From NCBI RefSeq assembly GCF_020026895.1, contig NZ_JAINZW010000002.1, forward strand, positions 62,001 to 126,000: 64,000 bases of DNA, in the 5' to 3' direction. The DNA comes from Novilysobacter selenitireducens (lineage in GTDB: Bacteria; Pseudomonadota; Gammaproteobacteria; Xanthomonadales; Xanthomonadaceae). The notes beneath the pieces are model-generated. The model saw only the letters and a program-made list of their open reading frames with translations, had not been told where the DNA came from and did no database searches. Below, one piece after another: positions 7,500 through 16,831 of the stretch. Made by a program: the position numbers and the translations under genes. Every line of letters begins with the position of its first letter. The first letter of the stretch is position 1.

Positions 7500-8861
7500 A
7501 TGCTCCTGACCCGCGCGCTTCCGTCGTCCATCGACCTGCTCGACCTGCACCGCCAGGCACCGCAGCGCTACCCACTGTTGCTGGAGTCCAGCGCACACGG
7601 CACGGCGCAGGGCCGGTGGGACCTGCTGCTGATGGCCGGCCACGAGAGCCTCCGGCTCGATCGCGACGGCATGACGCGCAACCAGGACGGCGACGTAGTT
7701 GAAGGCGACTTCCTGCACGCCCTGGACACCGCATGGCAGCGCGAGCGAACCGACCGCGACGAGCCGCGCTGGCCGTTCCGGGGCGGCTGGGCATTACTGC
7801 TGGGCTATGAGCTGGCCGGGCAGGTCGAGCCAGTCCTGAACCTGCCGGATGCGCGCGGCGCGCTGCCCGTGGCCCTGGCCGTTCGCTGCCATGCCGCCGT
7901 GCTGCGCGACCATGCGACAGGCGAATGCATCGCCGTCGCCGAGCCGGGGCACGCACCGCTGCTCGACAGCATCGAGTACGACTGCGCGAAGCGTCCACCC
8001 GCCATGCCCGAATGGCAGGCACCGTCGCGGATCAGCGAGGACGACCCCGGCCGCTACCTGTCGGGCGTGCGCCGCGTGCTGGACTATTTGGCGGCGGGTG
8101 ACGTGTTCCAGGCCAACCTGTCGCGCGCCTGGCACGCGACGTTCGAGCGGGAGCTGGAACCGGCCGCACTCTTCGCGCGACTGCGGCACAACAACCCGGC
8201 GCCGTTCGCCGGCATCTTCGAAACGGCCGAGGGCGCTGTGGTCAGCGCATCCCCCGAGCGGCTGGTGTCGGTACGGGGTGACCTCGTCGAAACCCGTCCC
8301 ATTGCAGGCACTCGCTCGCGAACGGCGGGCGACGACGATGTCGCGCGGGTGCAGGAGCTGGTCGGCCACCCCAAGGAGCGCGCCGAGCACGTCATGCTGA
8401 TCGACCTGGAGCGCAACGACCTGGGACGCGTGTGCGTGCCGGGCAGCGTCGAGGTCGACGAGCTGATGACGGTGGAGAGCTATGCCCACGTCCACCACAT
8501 CGTCAGCAACGTGCGCGGTCGGCTGAATCCCGGGACCACACCGGGCGACGTGATACGCGCGACGTTCCCGGGGGGCACCATCACCGGTTGTCCCAAGGTG
8601 CGCTGCATGCAGATCATCGCCGAGCTGGAAGGCACCGGCCGCGGCGCCTACACCGGCGCGATGGGCTGGCTGAACCGCGATGGCGACCTCGACCTCAACA
8701 TCCTGATCCGAAGCGCGGAACTGGAGCCGGCCGGTAAGGGCAGCGTGCTGCGCTTCCGGACGGGGGCGGGGATCGTGGCCGACTCCGACCCGGCGCGCGA
8801 GCTCGACGAGACACGCGCCAAGGCGCGCGGCATGTTGCGCGCACTGGGCGTGGAGGGGTGA
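7500..8861 (+). CDS. pabB: Aminodeoxychorismate synthase component I (chorismate-binding)
   Basis: PabB aminates chorismate to 4-amino-4-deoxychorismate on the way to p-aminobenzoate and folate. The 453-residue protein has the chorismate-binding domain in its C-terminal 260 residues, with GDVFQANLS, FPGGTITGCPKVRCM and GAYTGAMGW motifs. In E. coli PabB the motif PIKGT holds a nucleophilic lysine. Here residues 267-271 read PIAGT, with Ala269 as in anthranilate synthase TrpE. The downstream overlapping pabC and the fab/mltG/tmk context still favour PabB. No glutaminase domain is fused, so a separate PabA-type subunit must supply ammonia. It shares a GTGA overlap with pabC. Confidence 0.85.
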   Translation: MLLTRALPSSIDLLDLHRQAPQRYPLLLESSAHGTAQGRWDLLLMAGHESLRLDRDGMTRNQDGDVVEGDFLHALDTAWQRERTDRDEPRWPFRGGWALLLGYELAGQVEPVLNLPDARGALPVALAVRCHAAVLRDHATGECIAVAEPGHAPLLDSIEYDCAKRPPAMPEWQAPSRISEDDPGRYLSGVRRVLDYLAAGDVFQANLSRAWHATFERELEPAALFARLRHNNPAPFAGIFETAEGAVVSASPERLVSVRGDLVETRPIAGTRSRTAGDDDVARVQELVGHPKERAEHVMLIDLERNDLGRVCVPGSVEVDELMTVESYAHVHHIVSNVRGRLNPGTTPGDVIRATFPGGTITGCPKVRCMQIIAELEGTGRGAYTGAMGWLNRDGDLDLNILIRSAELEPAGKGSVLRFRTGAGIVADSDPARELDETRAKARGMLRALGVEG

Positions 8862-9691
8862 ACGTGCGGGTGCTGGTAGACGGCATGGAAGGTGGCACGG
8901 TCGCGGCCGGCGACCGTGGTCTGGCCTACGGCGACGGCCTGTTCGAGACGATGCGCGCGCACGCAGGCACGGTGCCGTGGTGGCCCGCGCATTGGCGCCG
9001 CCTGCTGCACGGCGCCCAGCGGCTGCGTATTCCGGTGCCCGCCGAGGCGGACGTGGTTCAACACGTCACCGCCTTGCTGCAGGGCGGCGATGGCGTCGTC
9101 AAATTGCTGCTCACACGGGGCGCCGGCGGCCGTGGCTACACACCGCCGCCCGAGCCCGCGCCGACCTGCATCGTGTCGCGCCACCCCGTGCCGGTGGCTA
9201 CGCCGGGTGGACTCAAGCTGCGCTGGTGCGATACCCGCCTGGCCGAGCAGCCCATGCTGGCCGGCATCAAGCACTGCAACCGGTTGGAGCAGGTGCTGGC
9301 CCGCCTGGAATGGACGGCGCCCGGTTGCCCGATGCCGGACGCGGACGACGGCCTGATGCGCGCGACCTCCGGCGACGTGGTGTGCGCCACGTCAGCCAAC
9401 GTCTTTGCCTTGATCGATGGCCAGTGGCGCACACCGCCCGTCGACGTCTGCGGCGTTGCGGGCGTCTGCCGCGAATGGGCACTGGCGCGGCTCGACGCCC
9501 GCACCGAGACCTTGTCGCCACAGCACGTTGAAAGTGCCGAGGCGGTTTTCCTGTGCAACGCGGTGCGGGGTATCCTGCCGGTCGCCCGGCTCGGCGATCG
9601 CACGTGGTCGCCACATCCACGCGTGGCGGCCGCACGCCGCGCCCTGGCCCTCGACCATCCCGCCTTTGCCGCTCCCCCGGAGACGCCGTGA
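8858..9691 (+). CDS. pabC: Aminodeoxychorismate lyase (PLP enzyme)
   Basis: PabC splits aminodeoxychorismate into p-aminobenzoate and pyruvate. The 277-residue fold-type IV PLP enzyme has GLAYGDGLFETMR near the N-terminus and the Schiff-base Lys138 in LAGIKHCNRLEQVL, the hallmark of PabC within the branched-chain aminotransferase superfamily. It starts at GTG 8858, overlapping the pabB stop by 4 nt (GTGA), and ends in another GTGA overlap with mltG. The three genes are therefore almost certainly translationally coupled. A D-alanine aminotransferase would be the alternative, but the KHxNRLEQ motif and the context argue against it. Confidence 0.93.
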   Translation: MNVRVLVDGMEGGTVAAGDRGLAYGDGLFETMRAHAGTVPWWPAHWRRLLHGAQRLRIPVPAEADVVQHVTALLQGGDGVVKLLLTRGAGGRGYTPPPEPAPTCIVSRHPVPVATPGGLKLRWCDTRLAEQPMLAGIKHCNRLEQVLARLEWTAPGCPMPDADDGLMRATSGDVVCATSANVFALIDGQWRTPPVDVCGVAGVCREWALARLDARTETLSPQHVESAEAVFLCNAVRGILPVARLGDRTWSPHPRVAAARRALALDHPAFAAPPETP

Positions 9692-10758
9692 CCCGACCCC
9701 GCAAGCGCCGTTTCGGCTTCGTGTTCCTGCTGTTGCTGGTGGCCGCCGTGGCGGCCGCCTTCGTGTTGTGGCAGCGGTATGCCGGCTTCACCGACGCGCC
9801 GATGGCGGGTTTTGAAGAGGGCGCCAGCGTGGTGGTGGAGTCGGGCGACTCGCTGCCGGTAGTCGTGCGCAAGCTGCGCGAAGCCGGCGTCACGAAGGGT
9901 GAGGAGATCGAATGGCGCGTGCTGGCGCGCGAACTCGGCGCCGATGGCCGCCTGCACGTGGGCGAATACGCGCTGGCACCAGGCACCACGCCGCGCGAAC
10001 TGCTGACGGCCATGCGCGAGGGGCGGGTGATCAACCACCGGTTCACCATCGTCGAAGGCTGGAACATCCGCGAACTGCGCGCCGCGCTCGCCAAGGCCAA
10101 GCCGCTGGAGCAGGAGGGCGCCGAGCTCGATGACGCCGCGCTGATGGCCCGGCTCGGCCATGCGGGCCAGCATCCGGAAGGCCGCTTCCTGCCCGAGACC
10201 TACCTGTACACGCGTGGCGACAGCGACCTGGACGTCCTGGCCCGGGCCCACGCGGCCATGGCCAAGGCACTGGCTGCAGCGTGGGAGTCCCGTGAGGCCG
10301 ACAGCGTCCTCAAGACCCCCGACGAAATGCTGACCCTGGCGTCGATCGTCGAGAAGGAAACCGGCATCGCCGAGGAACGTCCGCAGATCGCCGGCGTGTT
10401 CGAGCGCCGCCTGCGCATCGGCATGCGCCTGCAGACCGACCCCACCGTCATCTACGGCATCGGGCCCGGCTACGACGGCAACATCCGCCGCCGCGACCTC
10501 GAGACGGACACGCCCTACAACACGTACACCCGCGACGGCCTGCCGCCCACGCCCATTGCCATGCCCGGGGTGGATGCGTTGGCCGCGGTTGCCGACCCGG
10601 CCGATGGCGATGCGCTGTACTTCGTGGCCGTGGGCGATGGCAGCGGACGACACGTGTTCTCCAGTTCGCTGGCCGAACACAACGCCGCCGTGTCCCGCTA
10701 CGTGCAGCGTTACCGCGAGGCGCAGCGTGCGCCGCAGTCGGCCCGGGAAACGCAGTGA
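9688..10758 (+). CDS. mltG: Endolytic murein transglycosylase MltG
   Basis: MltG cuts nascent peptidoglycan strands at the inner membrane and so sets glycan length. From the GTG at 9688 the protein has 356 residues: a short basic cytoplasmic N-terminus, one membrane span (about residues 10-26), a LysM-like region and the YceG catalytic domain. The catalytic Glu222 lies in [10 protein letters not shown], followed by [10 protein letters not shown] and the [13 protein letters not shown] motif. It overlaps pabC and tmk by 4 nt each, as part of the pabB-pabC-mltG-tmk-holB run also conserved in E. coli. Confidence 0.95.
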   Translation: MTRPRKRRFGFVFLLLLVAAVAAAFVLWQRYAGFTDAPMAGFEEGASVVVESGDSLPVVVRKLREAGVTKGEEIEWRVLARELGADGRLHVGEYALAPGTTPRELLTAMREGRVINHRFTIVEGWNIRELRAALAKAKPLEQEGAELDDAALMARLGHAGQHPEGRFLPETYLYTRGDSDLDVLARAHAAMAKALAAAWESREADSVLKTPDEMLTLASIVEKETGIAEERPQIAGVFERRLRIGMRLQTDPTVIYGIGPGYDGNIRRRDLETDTPYNTYTRDGLPPTPIAMPGVDALAAVADPADGDALYFVAVGDGSGRHVFSSSLAEHNAAVSRYVQRYREAQRAPQSARETQ

Positions 10759-11393
10759 CGCTGGTTCGCCAGCCGCGCCTGGTCACGCTCGAGGGCGGCG
10801 AGGGCGCCGGCAAGTCCACCGTGCTGGCGGCGCTGCGCGACACGCTGGCCTCCGCCGGGCACGAGGTGGTGTGCACGCGCGAACCCGGTGGTACGCCGCT
10901 GGCCGAACAGATCCGCGACCTGTTGCTCGACCCGCGCCATGAACCGCCCGCGCAGGAAACCGAACTGCTGCTGATGTTCGCCGCCCGCGCGCAGCACGTG
11001 CGCGAGACCGTGCTGCCTGCGCTCGCACGCGGCGCCTGGGTGCTCAGCGACCGGTTTACCGATGCCAGCTACGCCTACCAGGGCGGCGCGCGGGGCGGCG
11101 ACGTGCAGTTCATTGCCGAACTCGAGCGGCGCGTCGTGGGCATCGAGCCCGGCCTGACGCTGCTGCTGGACGTCCCGGTGCAGGTCGGGCTGTCGCGCAT
11201 GCGCGGGCGCGGCGACGCCGACCGGATCGAGTCCGAACGCGAGGACTTCTTCGAGCGCGTGCGCACGGCCTACCTCGGCCGGGCGCAGGCCCATCCGGAG
11301 CGCTTTCGTTTGATCGACGCCTCGCAGGCGCTGGAGGTGGTGGCTGCAACCGCGGTCGGGCACCTTCAGGAACACCTGGAGAGTGCGCGGTGA
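10755..11393 (+). CDS. tmk: Thymidylate kinase
   Basis: Tmk phosphorylates dTMP to dTDP. The 212-residue protein begins with a P-loop (GGEGAGKST), has the DR motif in [18 protein letters not shown] and the lid region [10 protein letters not shown]. The GTG start at 10755 overlaps the mltG stop by 4 nt. Its stop overlaps the holB start. Length and motifs agree with bacterial thymidylate kinases. Confidence 0.96.
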   Translation: MTLVRQPRLVTLEGGEGAGKSTVLAALRDTLASAGHEVVCTREPGGTPLAEQIRDLLLDPRHEPPAQETELLLMFAARAQHVRETVLPALARGAWVLSDRFTDASYAYQGGARGGDVQFIAELERRVVGIEPGLTLLLDVPVQVGLSRMRGRGDADRIESEREDFFERVRTAYLGRAQAHPERFRLIDASQALEVVAATAVGHLQEHLESAR

Positions 11394-12373
11394 TGCCCAC
11401 CACGCTCGCGCCGTGGCAGCAGCGGATCCACGACCAGGCCGCCGCCGCGCTGGACGCCGGCCGCCTCGGACATGGCCTGCTGTTCTGCGGCCCTGCGCAA
11501 CTGGGCAAGCGCGCGGTGGCCGAGCGCCTGGCCGCGCGTCTGCTGTGCGACGCCACCGACACGCCTCGACCCTGCGGCGCCTGCCGCGGATGCCGGCTGC
11601 TGGCGTCGGGCGCGCATCCGGACTACCGAGTCGTCTCGTTCATCCCGACAAAGGACGGCGCGCGGCTTCGCACGGAAATCGTGATCGAGCAGATCCGCCA
11701 ACTATCGGAGCAACTCTCGCTCACGCCGCAGTACGGCGGCGCACAGGTGGTGATCATCGACCCGGCCGACGCGGTCAACCATGCCGCCTGCAACGCGCTT
11801 CTGAAGACGCTGGAGGAGCCCGTGCCCGGCCGGTTCCTCTGGCTGGTCAGCGCCAATCCGGCCCGGCTGCCTGCGACGATCCGGAGCCGCTGCCAGCGGC
11901 TGGAGTTCCGCCTGCCGCCGCGCGATGAGGCCCTGCAATGGCTGCAGGCGCAGGGACATCCCGCCGGTGCGGCCGAAGAGGCGCTGGACGCCGCGCGAGG
12001 CCATCCGGGCCAGGCCGACGACTGGCTCCGCGGCGAAGGCATGGCGTTGCGGCGCGAGGTGGGGAGCGATCTCGATGCGATAGCGCAGGGCAAGCGAACG
12101 CCCCTGGAAACCGCGCAGCGCTGGACCGCCGACGAGCACGCCGCGCTGCGGCTGCGCCATGCGGCCGACCTGGCCGTGGCGCGGGCGGGCGAGCGCTTGA
12201 CCGACCCGGCGCGGACGCGCAGTCTGGCGGCCTGGTTCGATCAGGCGAACCGGACCTGCGACCTGCTGCGCACCACGGTGCGCGCGGACCTGGCGGTGGT
12301 GGAATTGCTGATGGCCTGGCGCGCCGGCGCCGCGCGGCCGGACGCGAAGGCGCGCCACGACGGCGCACGTTGA
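11390..12373 (+). CDS. holB: DNA polymerase III delta' subunit
   Basis: HolB is the stator of the clamp loader that places the beta sliding clamp on DNA. The 327-residue protein has a degenerate P-loop ([14 protein letters not shown]), a zinc-module cysteine cluster (CGACRGC), the VVIIDPAD Walker-B-like segment and an SRC motif (IRSRCQR) as in delta'. GTG 11390 and ATG 11393 are both possible starts, and both overlap the tmk stop. It is the last replication gene of the run and is followed by pilZ after 16 bp, an order conserved in Xanthomonas and Pseudomonas. Confidence 0.93.
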   Translation: MMPTTLAPWQQRIHDQAAAALDAGRLGHGLLFCGPAQLGKRAVAERLAARLLCDATDTPRPCGACRGCRLLASGAHPDYRVVSFIPTKDGARLRTEIVIEQIRQLSEQLSLTPQYGGAQVVIIDPADAVNHAACNALLKTLEEPVPGRFLWLVSANPARLPATIRSRCQRLEFRLPPRDEALQWLQAQGHPAGAAEEALDAARGHPGQADDWLRGEGMALRREVGSDLDAIAQGKRTPLETAQRWTADEHAALRLRHAADLAVARAGERLTDPARTRSLAAWFDQANRTCDLLRTTVRADLAVVELLMAWRAGAARPDAKARHDGAR

Positions 12374-12389
12374 AGGCTACGGGGGCGGG

Positions 12390-12749
12390 ATGATGGCGGC
12401 AGCAGGCGGTGCAAGGCAGGGCATCCTGACCTTGGCGATCAAGGACAAGGCGGCGCTGTACAGCGCCTACATGCCGTACCTGAAGCACGGCGGCATCTTC
12501 GTCGCCACGCCCAAGCGCTACTTCCTCGGCGACGAAGTCTTCCTGCTGCTGACCCTGCCCGAATCCAGCGAGCGCATGCCGGTCGCGGCCAAGGTCGTGT
12601 GGGTCACCCCGGTCGGCGCCCAGGGCAACCGCCCGGCCGGCATCGGCGTGCAGTTCAACGAGAGCGCCGAAGGCGAGGCGGTGAAAGGCAAGATCGAGGC
12701 CCTGCTCGCCGGTACGCTCAACTCGGACCGTGCCACGCACACGATGTAG
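12390..12749 (+). CDS. pilZ: PilZ-family type IV pilus assembly protein
   Basis: PilZ is a cytoplasmic protein needed for type IV pilus assembly. The 119-residue product has the PilZ beta-barrel core (GGIFVATPKRYFLGDEVFLLLTLP, then AKVVWVTP and GIGVQF). The c-di-GMP-binding RxxxR motif is absent at the N-terminus and the usual D/NxSxxG is replaced by LKHGGIF, so it probably does not bind c-di-GMP, as reported for the Xanthomonas PilZ of this locus. It lies 16 bp after holB and ends just before a terminator. Confidence 0.92.
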   Translation: MMAAAGGARQGILTLAIKDKAALYSAYMPYLKHGGIFVATPKRYFLGDEVFLLLTLPESSERMPVAAKVVWVTPVGAQGNRPAGIGVQFNESAEGEAVKGKIEALLAGTLNSDRATHTM

Positions 12750-12766
12750 CGGCACGCGTCGCGCAG

Positions 12767-12796
12767 AAAAAAGCCCCGCATAGAGCGGGGCTTTTT
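12767..12796. terminator. Bidirectional terminator between pilZ and the fatty-acid oxidation gene
   Basis: A 9-bp stem (AAGCCCCGC at 12771-12779 with GCGGGGCTT at 12785-12793) has A residues before and T residues after it. It can therefore terminate the pilZ transcript on the plus strand and the convergent gene ending at 12817 on the minus strand. Confidence 0.85.
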
Positions 12797-12816
12797 CATG
12801 ACTGCGGATCGGAATG

Positions 12817-14913
12817 TCAGGCCGGGGCGTCGGCACCTTGGGCGGTGCGCAGGGCCGGATTGTCCCAACCCGGCCGCGGCGCAAAGCGATCGCCATGATG
12901 CGCCTGCAGCTGCGTTAGCTTCTGCAGCAGGGCATCGACACCGGTTTCGCGGATGTACTGGATCGGGCCACCGCGGAACGGCGCGAAGCCGGTGCCGAAG
13001 ATCACGCCGGCATCCAGCAGGTCCGCGTCCTCGACCACGCCGTCGTGCAGGCAGGCCACCGCCTCGTTGAGCAGCGGCAGGACCAGTCGATCCTCGAGGT
13101 CGGACGGCGGCTGGTAGTCCTTGGGCAGTTCGGGCTTGACCGCCTTGCCGTTCTCCCATTTGTACAGGCCCTGGCCGTCCTTCTTGCCGCGCTTGCCGGC
13201 CTCGGCGCCGCCGGCCAGCGCCTGCGGCAGCGGCAGGCCCAGGAACGGCGCCAGCTCCTCGCCAACACCCGCCGCCACGTCCAGGCCCACCGTGTCGATC
13301 AGTTCGATCGGCCCCATCGGCATGCCGAAGCGCACCGCGGCCGTGTCGATCGCCGCACCCGGGATACCTTCCGAATAGGCGGTGGCGGCTTCCAGCATGT
13401 AGGGGAACAGCACGCGGTTGACGAGGAAGCCGGGCGTTCCGGCCACCGGGACCGGCAGCTTGTCGATCGCCTTGCAGAACGCCGCCAGGCGCTGCTCGGT
13501 GGCAGGGGCCATCGCATCGTGGCGGATGATCTCCACCAGCGGCATCAGCGCGACCGGGTTGAAGTAGTGCAGGCCAGCGAACTGGGCCGGGCGGCGGATG
13601 TGTTCGCGCAGCTCGGTCAACGGGATCGACGAGGTGTTGGTCGACAGTAGCGCATCGTCCTTCATCGCCGGCTCGACCTGCGCGTACAGGTCGCGCTTGG
13701 CCTGGGCCTGCTCGATGATGGCTTCGATCACCAGGTCCGCCCGGGCCACGCCGTCGCCGGCGAGGTCATCCTTCAGGCGCGCGGCCACCTGTGGCCGCTT
13801 GGTTTCGTCCTTCACCTTTTTGGTGAACAGCTCGCCCGCGCGTTCCAGCGCCTTGTCGATGTAGCGCTGCTCGCGGTCGGCGAGCGTGACCTCGAAGCCC
13901 TTGTAGGCCGACCACGCCGCGATGTCGCCCCCCATCACACCGGCGCCGATGACATGCACGTGTGTGATGCCGTGGTCGCCGCTGCCCTGGGCCTTGAGGC
14001 GCTCCTGCAGGAAGAACACGCGGATCAGGTTGCGCGCGGTCGGCGTGGAGGCCAGTCGCACCACGGCCTTGCGCTCGGCGGCCAGGCGCGACTGCACGCC
14101 ACCACCGGCACGCGACCAGCTGTTGATTAGGGCATACGGGGCCGGGTAGTGCTCCTTGCGCGCCTTGCGGGCGACCTGCTTGGCCAGCATCGGCGCCAGC
14201 AGCCGGCGGGCGGGCAGGGTATTGGTCAGCCAACCCAGCAAGCGCTGCCTGAAGGGCCGTTGCGTGCCATTGAGGGCTAGGGCGGCCGCGGCATCAATCA
14301 GCTGATCGACCGGTACCACCTTGTCGACAAGCCCGTTGGAGCGGGCGGCCTTCGCGCTCAGGCTGCGCCCGGTCAGCATCATGTCGAACGCCGCCGGCGC
14401 GCCGATCAGGCGCGGCAGGCGCACGCTGCCACCCCAGCCGGGGAATATGCCCAGCTTTACTTCCGGCAGCCCGATCCGGGTGGACGGGTCATCGCTGGCG
14501 ACGCGGTAACGGCAGGCCAGCGCCATCTCGGTGCCACCGCCCATGCAGAAGCCGTGGATCGCCGCGACGGTGGGGAAGGGCAATTCCGCCAGCCGCTGGA
14601 ACACCTGTTGGCCGCGATGGATGGCGTCGCCGACGGTGCCCTTCTGGTCGAGGGCCTGGAATTCCTTGATGTCGGCGCCGGCCACGAAACCCTTGTCCTT
14701 GCCCGAGCGCACGACCAGTGCCTTGGGCGGGTCCAGGGCCAGCCGCTCCAGGAGGGCGTCCAGCTCGATCAGCACGTCCTGCGAGAACGTGTTGACCGAG
14801 GCGCCTTCGCGGTCGAAGGACAGGACCAGCACGCCGTCGGCGCGCGTCTGGGTGTGCCAGTGGCGGGCACGGAGCCCGTCGAAGGCGGGTAGCGCGTCGC
14901 GCCCTGCGGTCAT
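12817..14913 (-). CDS. Fatty-acid oxidation complex alpha subunit (enoyl-CoA hydratase / 3-hydroxyacyl-CoA dehydrogenase)
   Basis: This bifunctional 698-residue protein hydrates enoyl-CoA and oxidises the resulting 3-hydroxyacyl-CoA with NAD. The N-terminal crotonase domain has an oxyanion-hole segment (GADIKEF) and the two catalytic glutamates Glu129 (GGGTEMAL) and Glu151 (GLPEVKLGIFPGWGG). A Rossmann domain begins with VIGAGVMGG (residues 321-328), and the dehydrogenase His449 lies in HYFNPV. It belongs to the FadB/FadJ family, but I cannot separate these by eye. The thiolase partner is not adjacent. It is convergent with pilZ and divergent from rpoE. Confidence 0.93.
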   Translation of the reverse strand: MTAGRDALPAFDGLRARHWHTQTRADGVLVLSFDREGASVNTFSQDVLIELDALLERLALDPPKALVVRSGKDKGFVAGADIKEFQALDQKGTVGDAIHRGQQVFQRLAELPFPTVAAIHGFCMGGGTEMALACRYRVASDDPSTRIGLPEVKLGIFPGWGGSVRLPRLIGAPAAFDMMLTGRSLSAKAARSNGLVDKVVPVDQLIDAAAALALNGTQRPFRQRLLGWLTNTLPARRLLAPMLAKQVARKARKEHYPAPYALINSWSRAGGGVQSRLAAERKAVVRLASTPTARNLIRVFFLQERLKAQGSGDHGITHVHVIGAGVMGGDIAAWSAYKGFEVTLADREQRYIDKALERAGELFTKKVKDETKRPQVAARLKDDLAGDGVARADLVIEAIIEQAQAKRDLYAQVEPAMKDDALLSTNTSSIPLTELREHIRRPAQFAGLHYFNPVALMPLVEIIRHDAMAPATEQRLAAFCKAIDKLPVPVAGTPGFLVNRVLFPYMLEAATAYSEGIPGAAIDTAAVRFGMPMGPIELIDTVGLDVAAGVGEELAPFLGLPLPQALAGGAEAGKRGKKDGQGLYKWENGKAVKPELPKDYQPPSDLEDRLVLPLLNEAVACLHDGVVEDADLLDAGVIFGTGFAPFRGGPIQYIRETGVDALLQKLTQLQAHHGDRFAPRPGWDNPALRTAQGADAPA

Positions 14914-15053
14914 CGCGGCACCATCCGTTCACGTATGGGGAGGGCCGCTATCATCCGGGCGTTGTTTCGACGGCGTCAAATCGGGTGCAGGTGCCGCAAC
15001 GTGTTGCGGACCGGCCCGCGCGACCCCACGTGTTCAGGCAGAGCCCGCGGGTC

Positions 15054-15081
15054 GGAACTTTTCCCCGGCGGGGGGGTCACA
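15054..15081 (+). promoter_or_regulatory. Sigma-E (ECF-type) promoter for rpoE-rseA-mucD
   Basis: GGAACTT (15054-15060) matches the sigma-E -35 element exactly. After 16 bp comes TCACA (15077-15081), which fits the TCNNA form of the -10. It lies 41 bp before the rpoE start, so the sigma factor probably activates its own operon. Confidence 0.65.
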
Positions 15082-15122
15082 TCGTTCGGCCAACGCCGAG
15101 CAGACAGGAGTGCCGGCACGGC

Positions 15123-15740
15123 ATGGCCGAAAAAGACGTTGCACAGGCATCCGCCGACGAGTTCGACCAGGAGTTGGTGCGGCGCGTCCAGCGCGGCGAC
15201 AGCTCGGCCTTCGATGCGCTGGTTCGCCGTTACCAGCATCGGATCGTCGGGTTGATCGGGCGCTACGTGTCCGATTGGAGCGAATGCCAGGACGTGGCCC
15301 AGGAAACGTTCATCCGCGCCTACCGCGCGATGGGCAATTTCCGGGGCGATTCCCAGTTCTATACATGGTTGCACCGCATCGCAGTGAACACCGCCAAGAA
15401 CTACCTCGTTGCCCAGAACCGGCGCCCGCCCGCGGCGGACATCGATGCGGGCGATGCCGAGCAGTACGACGCTGGCATGCGGCTGCGCGACACCGATACC
15501 CCGGAGCGCGAGCTGCTGCGCCAGGAGATCGAGCGCACGGTGATGGAAACCGTGGAAGGCCTGCCGGAAGACCTGCGCACGGCCATCACGCTGCGCGAAG
15601 TCGACGGCATGAGTTACGACGAAATTGCCGAGCGCATGGGCTGCCCGATCGGCACGGTGCGCTCGCGCATCTTCCGCGCCCGCGATGCGATCGATGCACG
15701 CCTGCGTCCGTTGCTGGACAACGAGGACGCGACCCGATGA
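15123..15740 (+). CDS. rpoE: RNA polymerase sigma-E factor (envelope stress)
   Basis: RpoE directs transcription of envelope-stress genes. The 205-residue ECF sigma factor has region 2 (AFDALVRRYQHRIVGLIGRY to ECQDVAQETFIRAYRA) and region 4 with the helix-turn-helix (GMSYDEIAERMGCPIGTVRSRIFRAR). The ATG at 15123 follows a GACAGGAG ribosome binding site. The next genes are rseA and mucD, giving the standard sigma / anti-sigma / protease order. A sigma-E-like promoter precedes it, suggesting autoregulation. A second ECF-type sigma factor of a different group is at 38898. Confidence 0.95.
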   Translation: MAEKDVAQASADEFDQELVRRVQRGDSSAFDALVRRYQHRIVGLIGRYVSDWSECQDVAQETFIRAYRAMGNFRGDSQFYTWLHRIAVNTAKNYLVAQNRRPPAADIDAGDAEQYDAGMRLRDTDTPERELLRQEIERTVMETVEGLPEDLRTAITLREVDGMSYDEIAERMGCPIGTVRSRIFRARDAIDARLRPLLDNEDATR

Positions 15741-15810
15741 AACCCGACGCTGCAAGCCGCCGTCACGTTCCAACCCTCCACGAGCCGCTGATCCAGGAGT
15801 TCCCGTGCCG

Positions 15811-16725
15811 ATGACACCGCACCAGCCCAACGACGACCGCGAGACCCTCTCGGCCCTGTTCGATGGCGAGTTGCGTGGCGACGCCGCGCGCTTCGCGCTC
15901 AAGCGGCTGGACCACGACAGTGCATGGGGCCAAGCCGTGGGCCGCTGGCAGCTGGCAGGCGACGTCCTGCGCGGCCGGGCGGAGGCGATGGCGCCGGCGG
16001 ATTTCGCGCAGCGGGTCGGTGATGCCCTGGCCGCCGAGGCCCGGATGGATGCCGCGCCTGCTGTGGCTTCGGGCACGGGCAGCTCGCGCCGCGGCCTGGG
16101 TGGATGGATGCCCGGTGCGGCATTGGCGGCGTCCGTGGCGGTCGCCGCTTTCCTCGTCGCGCGGCCCTTGGACGATCCCGCGCGCCCGCTCGAGACGGCC
16201 GCGCCCACCGTCGTTTCCGCGCCGGCACCGGCGGACCTCCGCGCACCGCAAGTGGCCAATACCGGCACGGACGCAGGCGCGGCACCGGCTGCGGCGCTTG
16301 CTGGCGCGGCCGTCATCGCTGCGGCCGAGCGTCCCCGCCGGGCGGCGCAGCGGCAACTTGCAGCGGCGCCCGCGCGTGATACGAGCGCGCCCGAAGCGGC
16401 CGGCCTCGACGACGCCGCGCCCTTGGCGGGGACCCGCGATGCGCCCCAGGTTGCCGCGGCACCGGTGGACGATGCGCCGCGGGCCGACCCGTTCCAGCCT
16501 CGCGCCGCCGAGTTCGGTGCCCGGCCATGGCCGCGCGCGGTGCTGACGGACTACCGTGCGGGCGGCGCGATGACGGCCAGTTACGGCGCGTCGACGTCCG
16601 CATCGGCGCCGTCGTTCTATCCATTCGTGCCTCGTACGGATGACGGCGCGGGCCCTCAGTCGCCGGCACCTGCCAATGCCGGCGTAGCAGCCGACACCGC
16701 GCCGCCCACGCCGCCGTCCCCCTGA
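15811..16725 (+). CDS. rseA: Anti-sigma-E factor RseA-like membrane protein
   Basis: RseA holds sigma-E at the inner membrane until stress-induced cleavage. The N-terminal domain (residues about 5-75) has the RseA_N pattern RETLSALFDGELRGDAARFALKRL and the conserved W (WGQAVGRWQLAGDVLRG). One membrane span lies at about residues 109-126, followed by a long Ala/Pro/Arg-rich periplasmic tail of about 175 residues. ATG 15811 lies 11 nt after AGGAG; a GTG at 15805 (5 nt after AGGAG) is an equally good start. The tail is low-complexity and unlike E. coli RseA, but the gene order supports the call. Confidence 0.85.
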   Translation: MTPHQPNDDRETLSALFDGELRGDAARFALKRLDHDSAWGQAVGRWQLAGDVLRGRAEAMAPADFAQRVGDALAAEARMDAAPAVASGTGSSRRGLGGWMPGAALAASVAVAAFLVARPLDDPARPLETAAPTVVSAPAPADLRAPQVANTGTDAGAAPAAALAGAAVIAAAERPRRAAQRQLAAAPARDTSAPEAAGLDDAAPLAGTRDAPQVAAAPVDDAPRADPFQPRAAEFGARPWPRAVLTDYRAGGAMTASYGASTSASAPSFYPFVPRTDDGAGPQSPAPANAGVAADTAPPTPPSP

Positions 16726-16831
16726 CGCGCTTGCCACATCCGTTGCAGCAGGATGCAACCGTCCCGGCCCGCCCGGGCCACGGTCCCGCGCAGCACCCAT
16801 TCTCGATCGACACCTTCCGGAGGCCGATTCC

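Noticed and set aside
7500-8861. Anthranilate synthase TrpE instead of PabB
   Set aside because: The PIAGT motif is TrpE-like, but the gene overlaps pabC and lies in the conserved fab-pab-mltG-tmk order without any trp gene.
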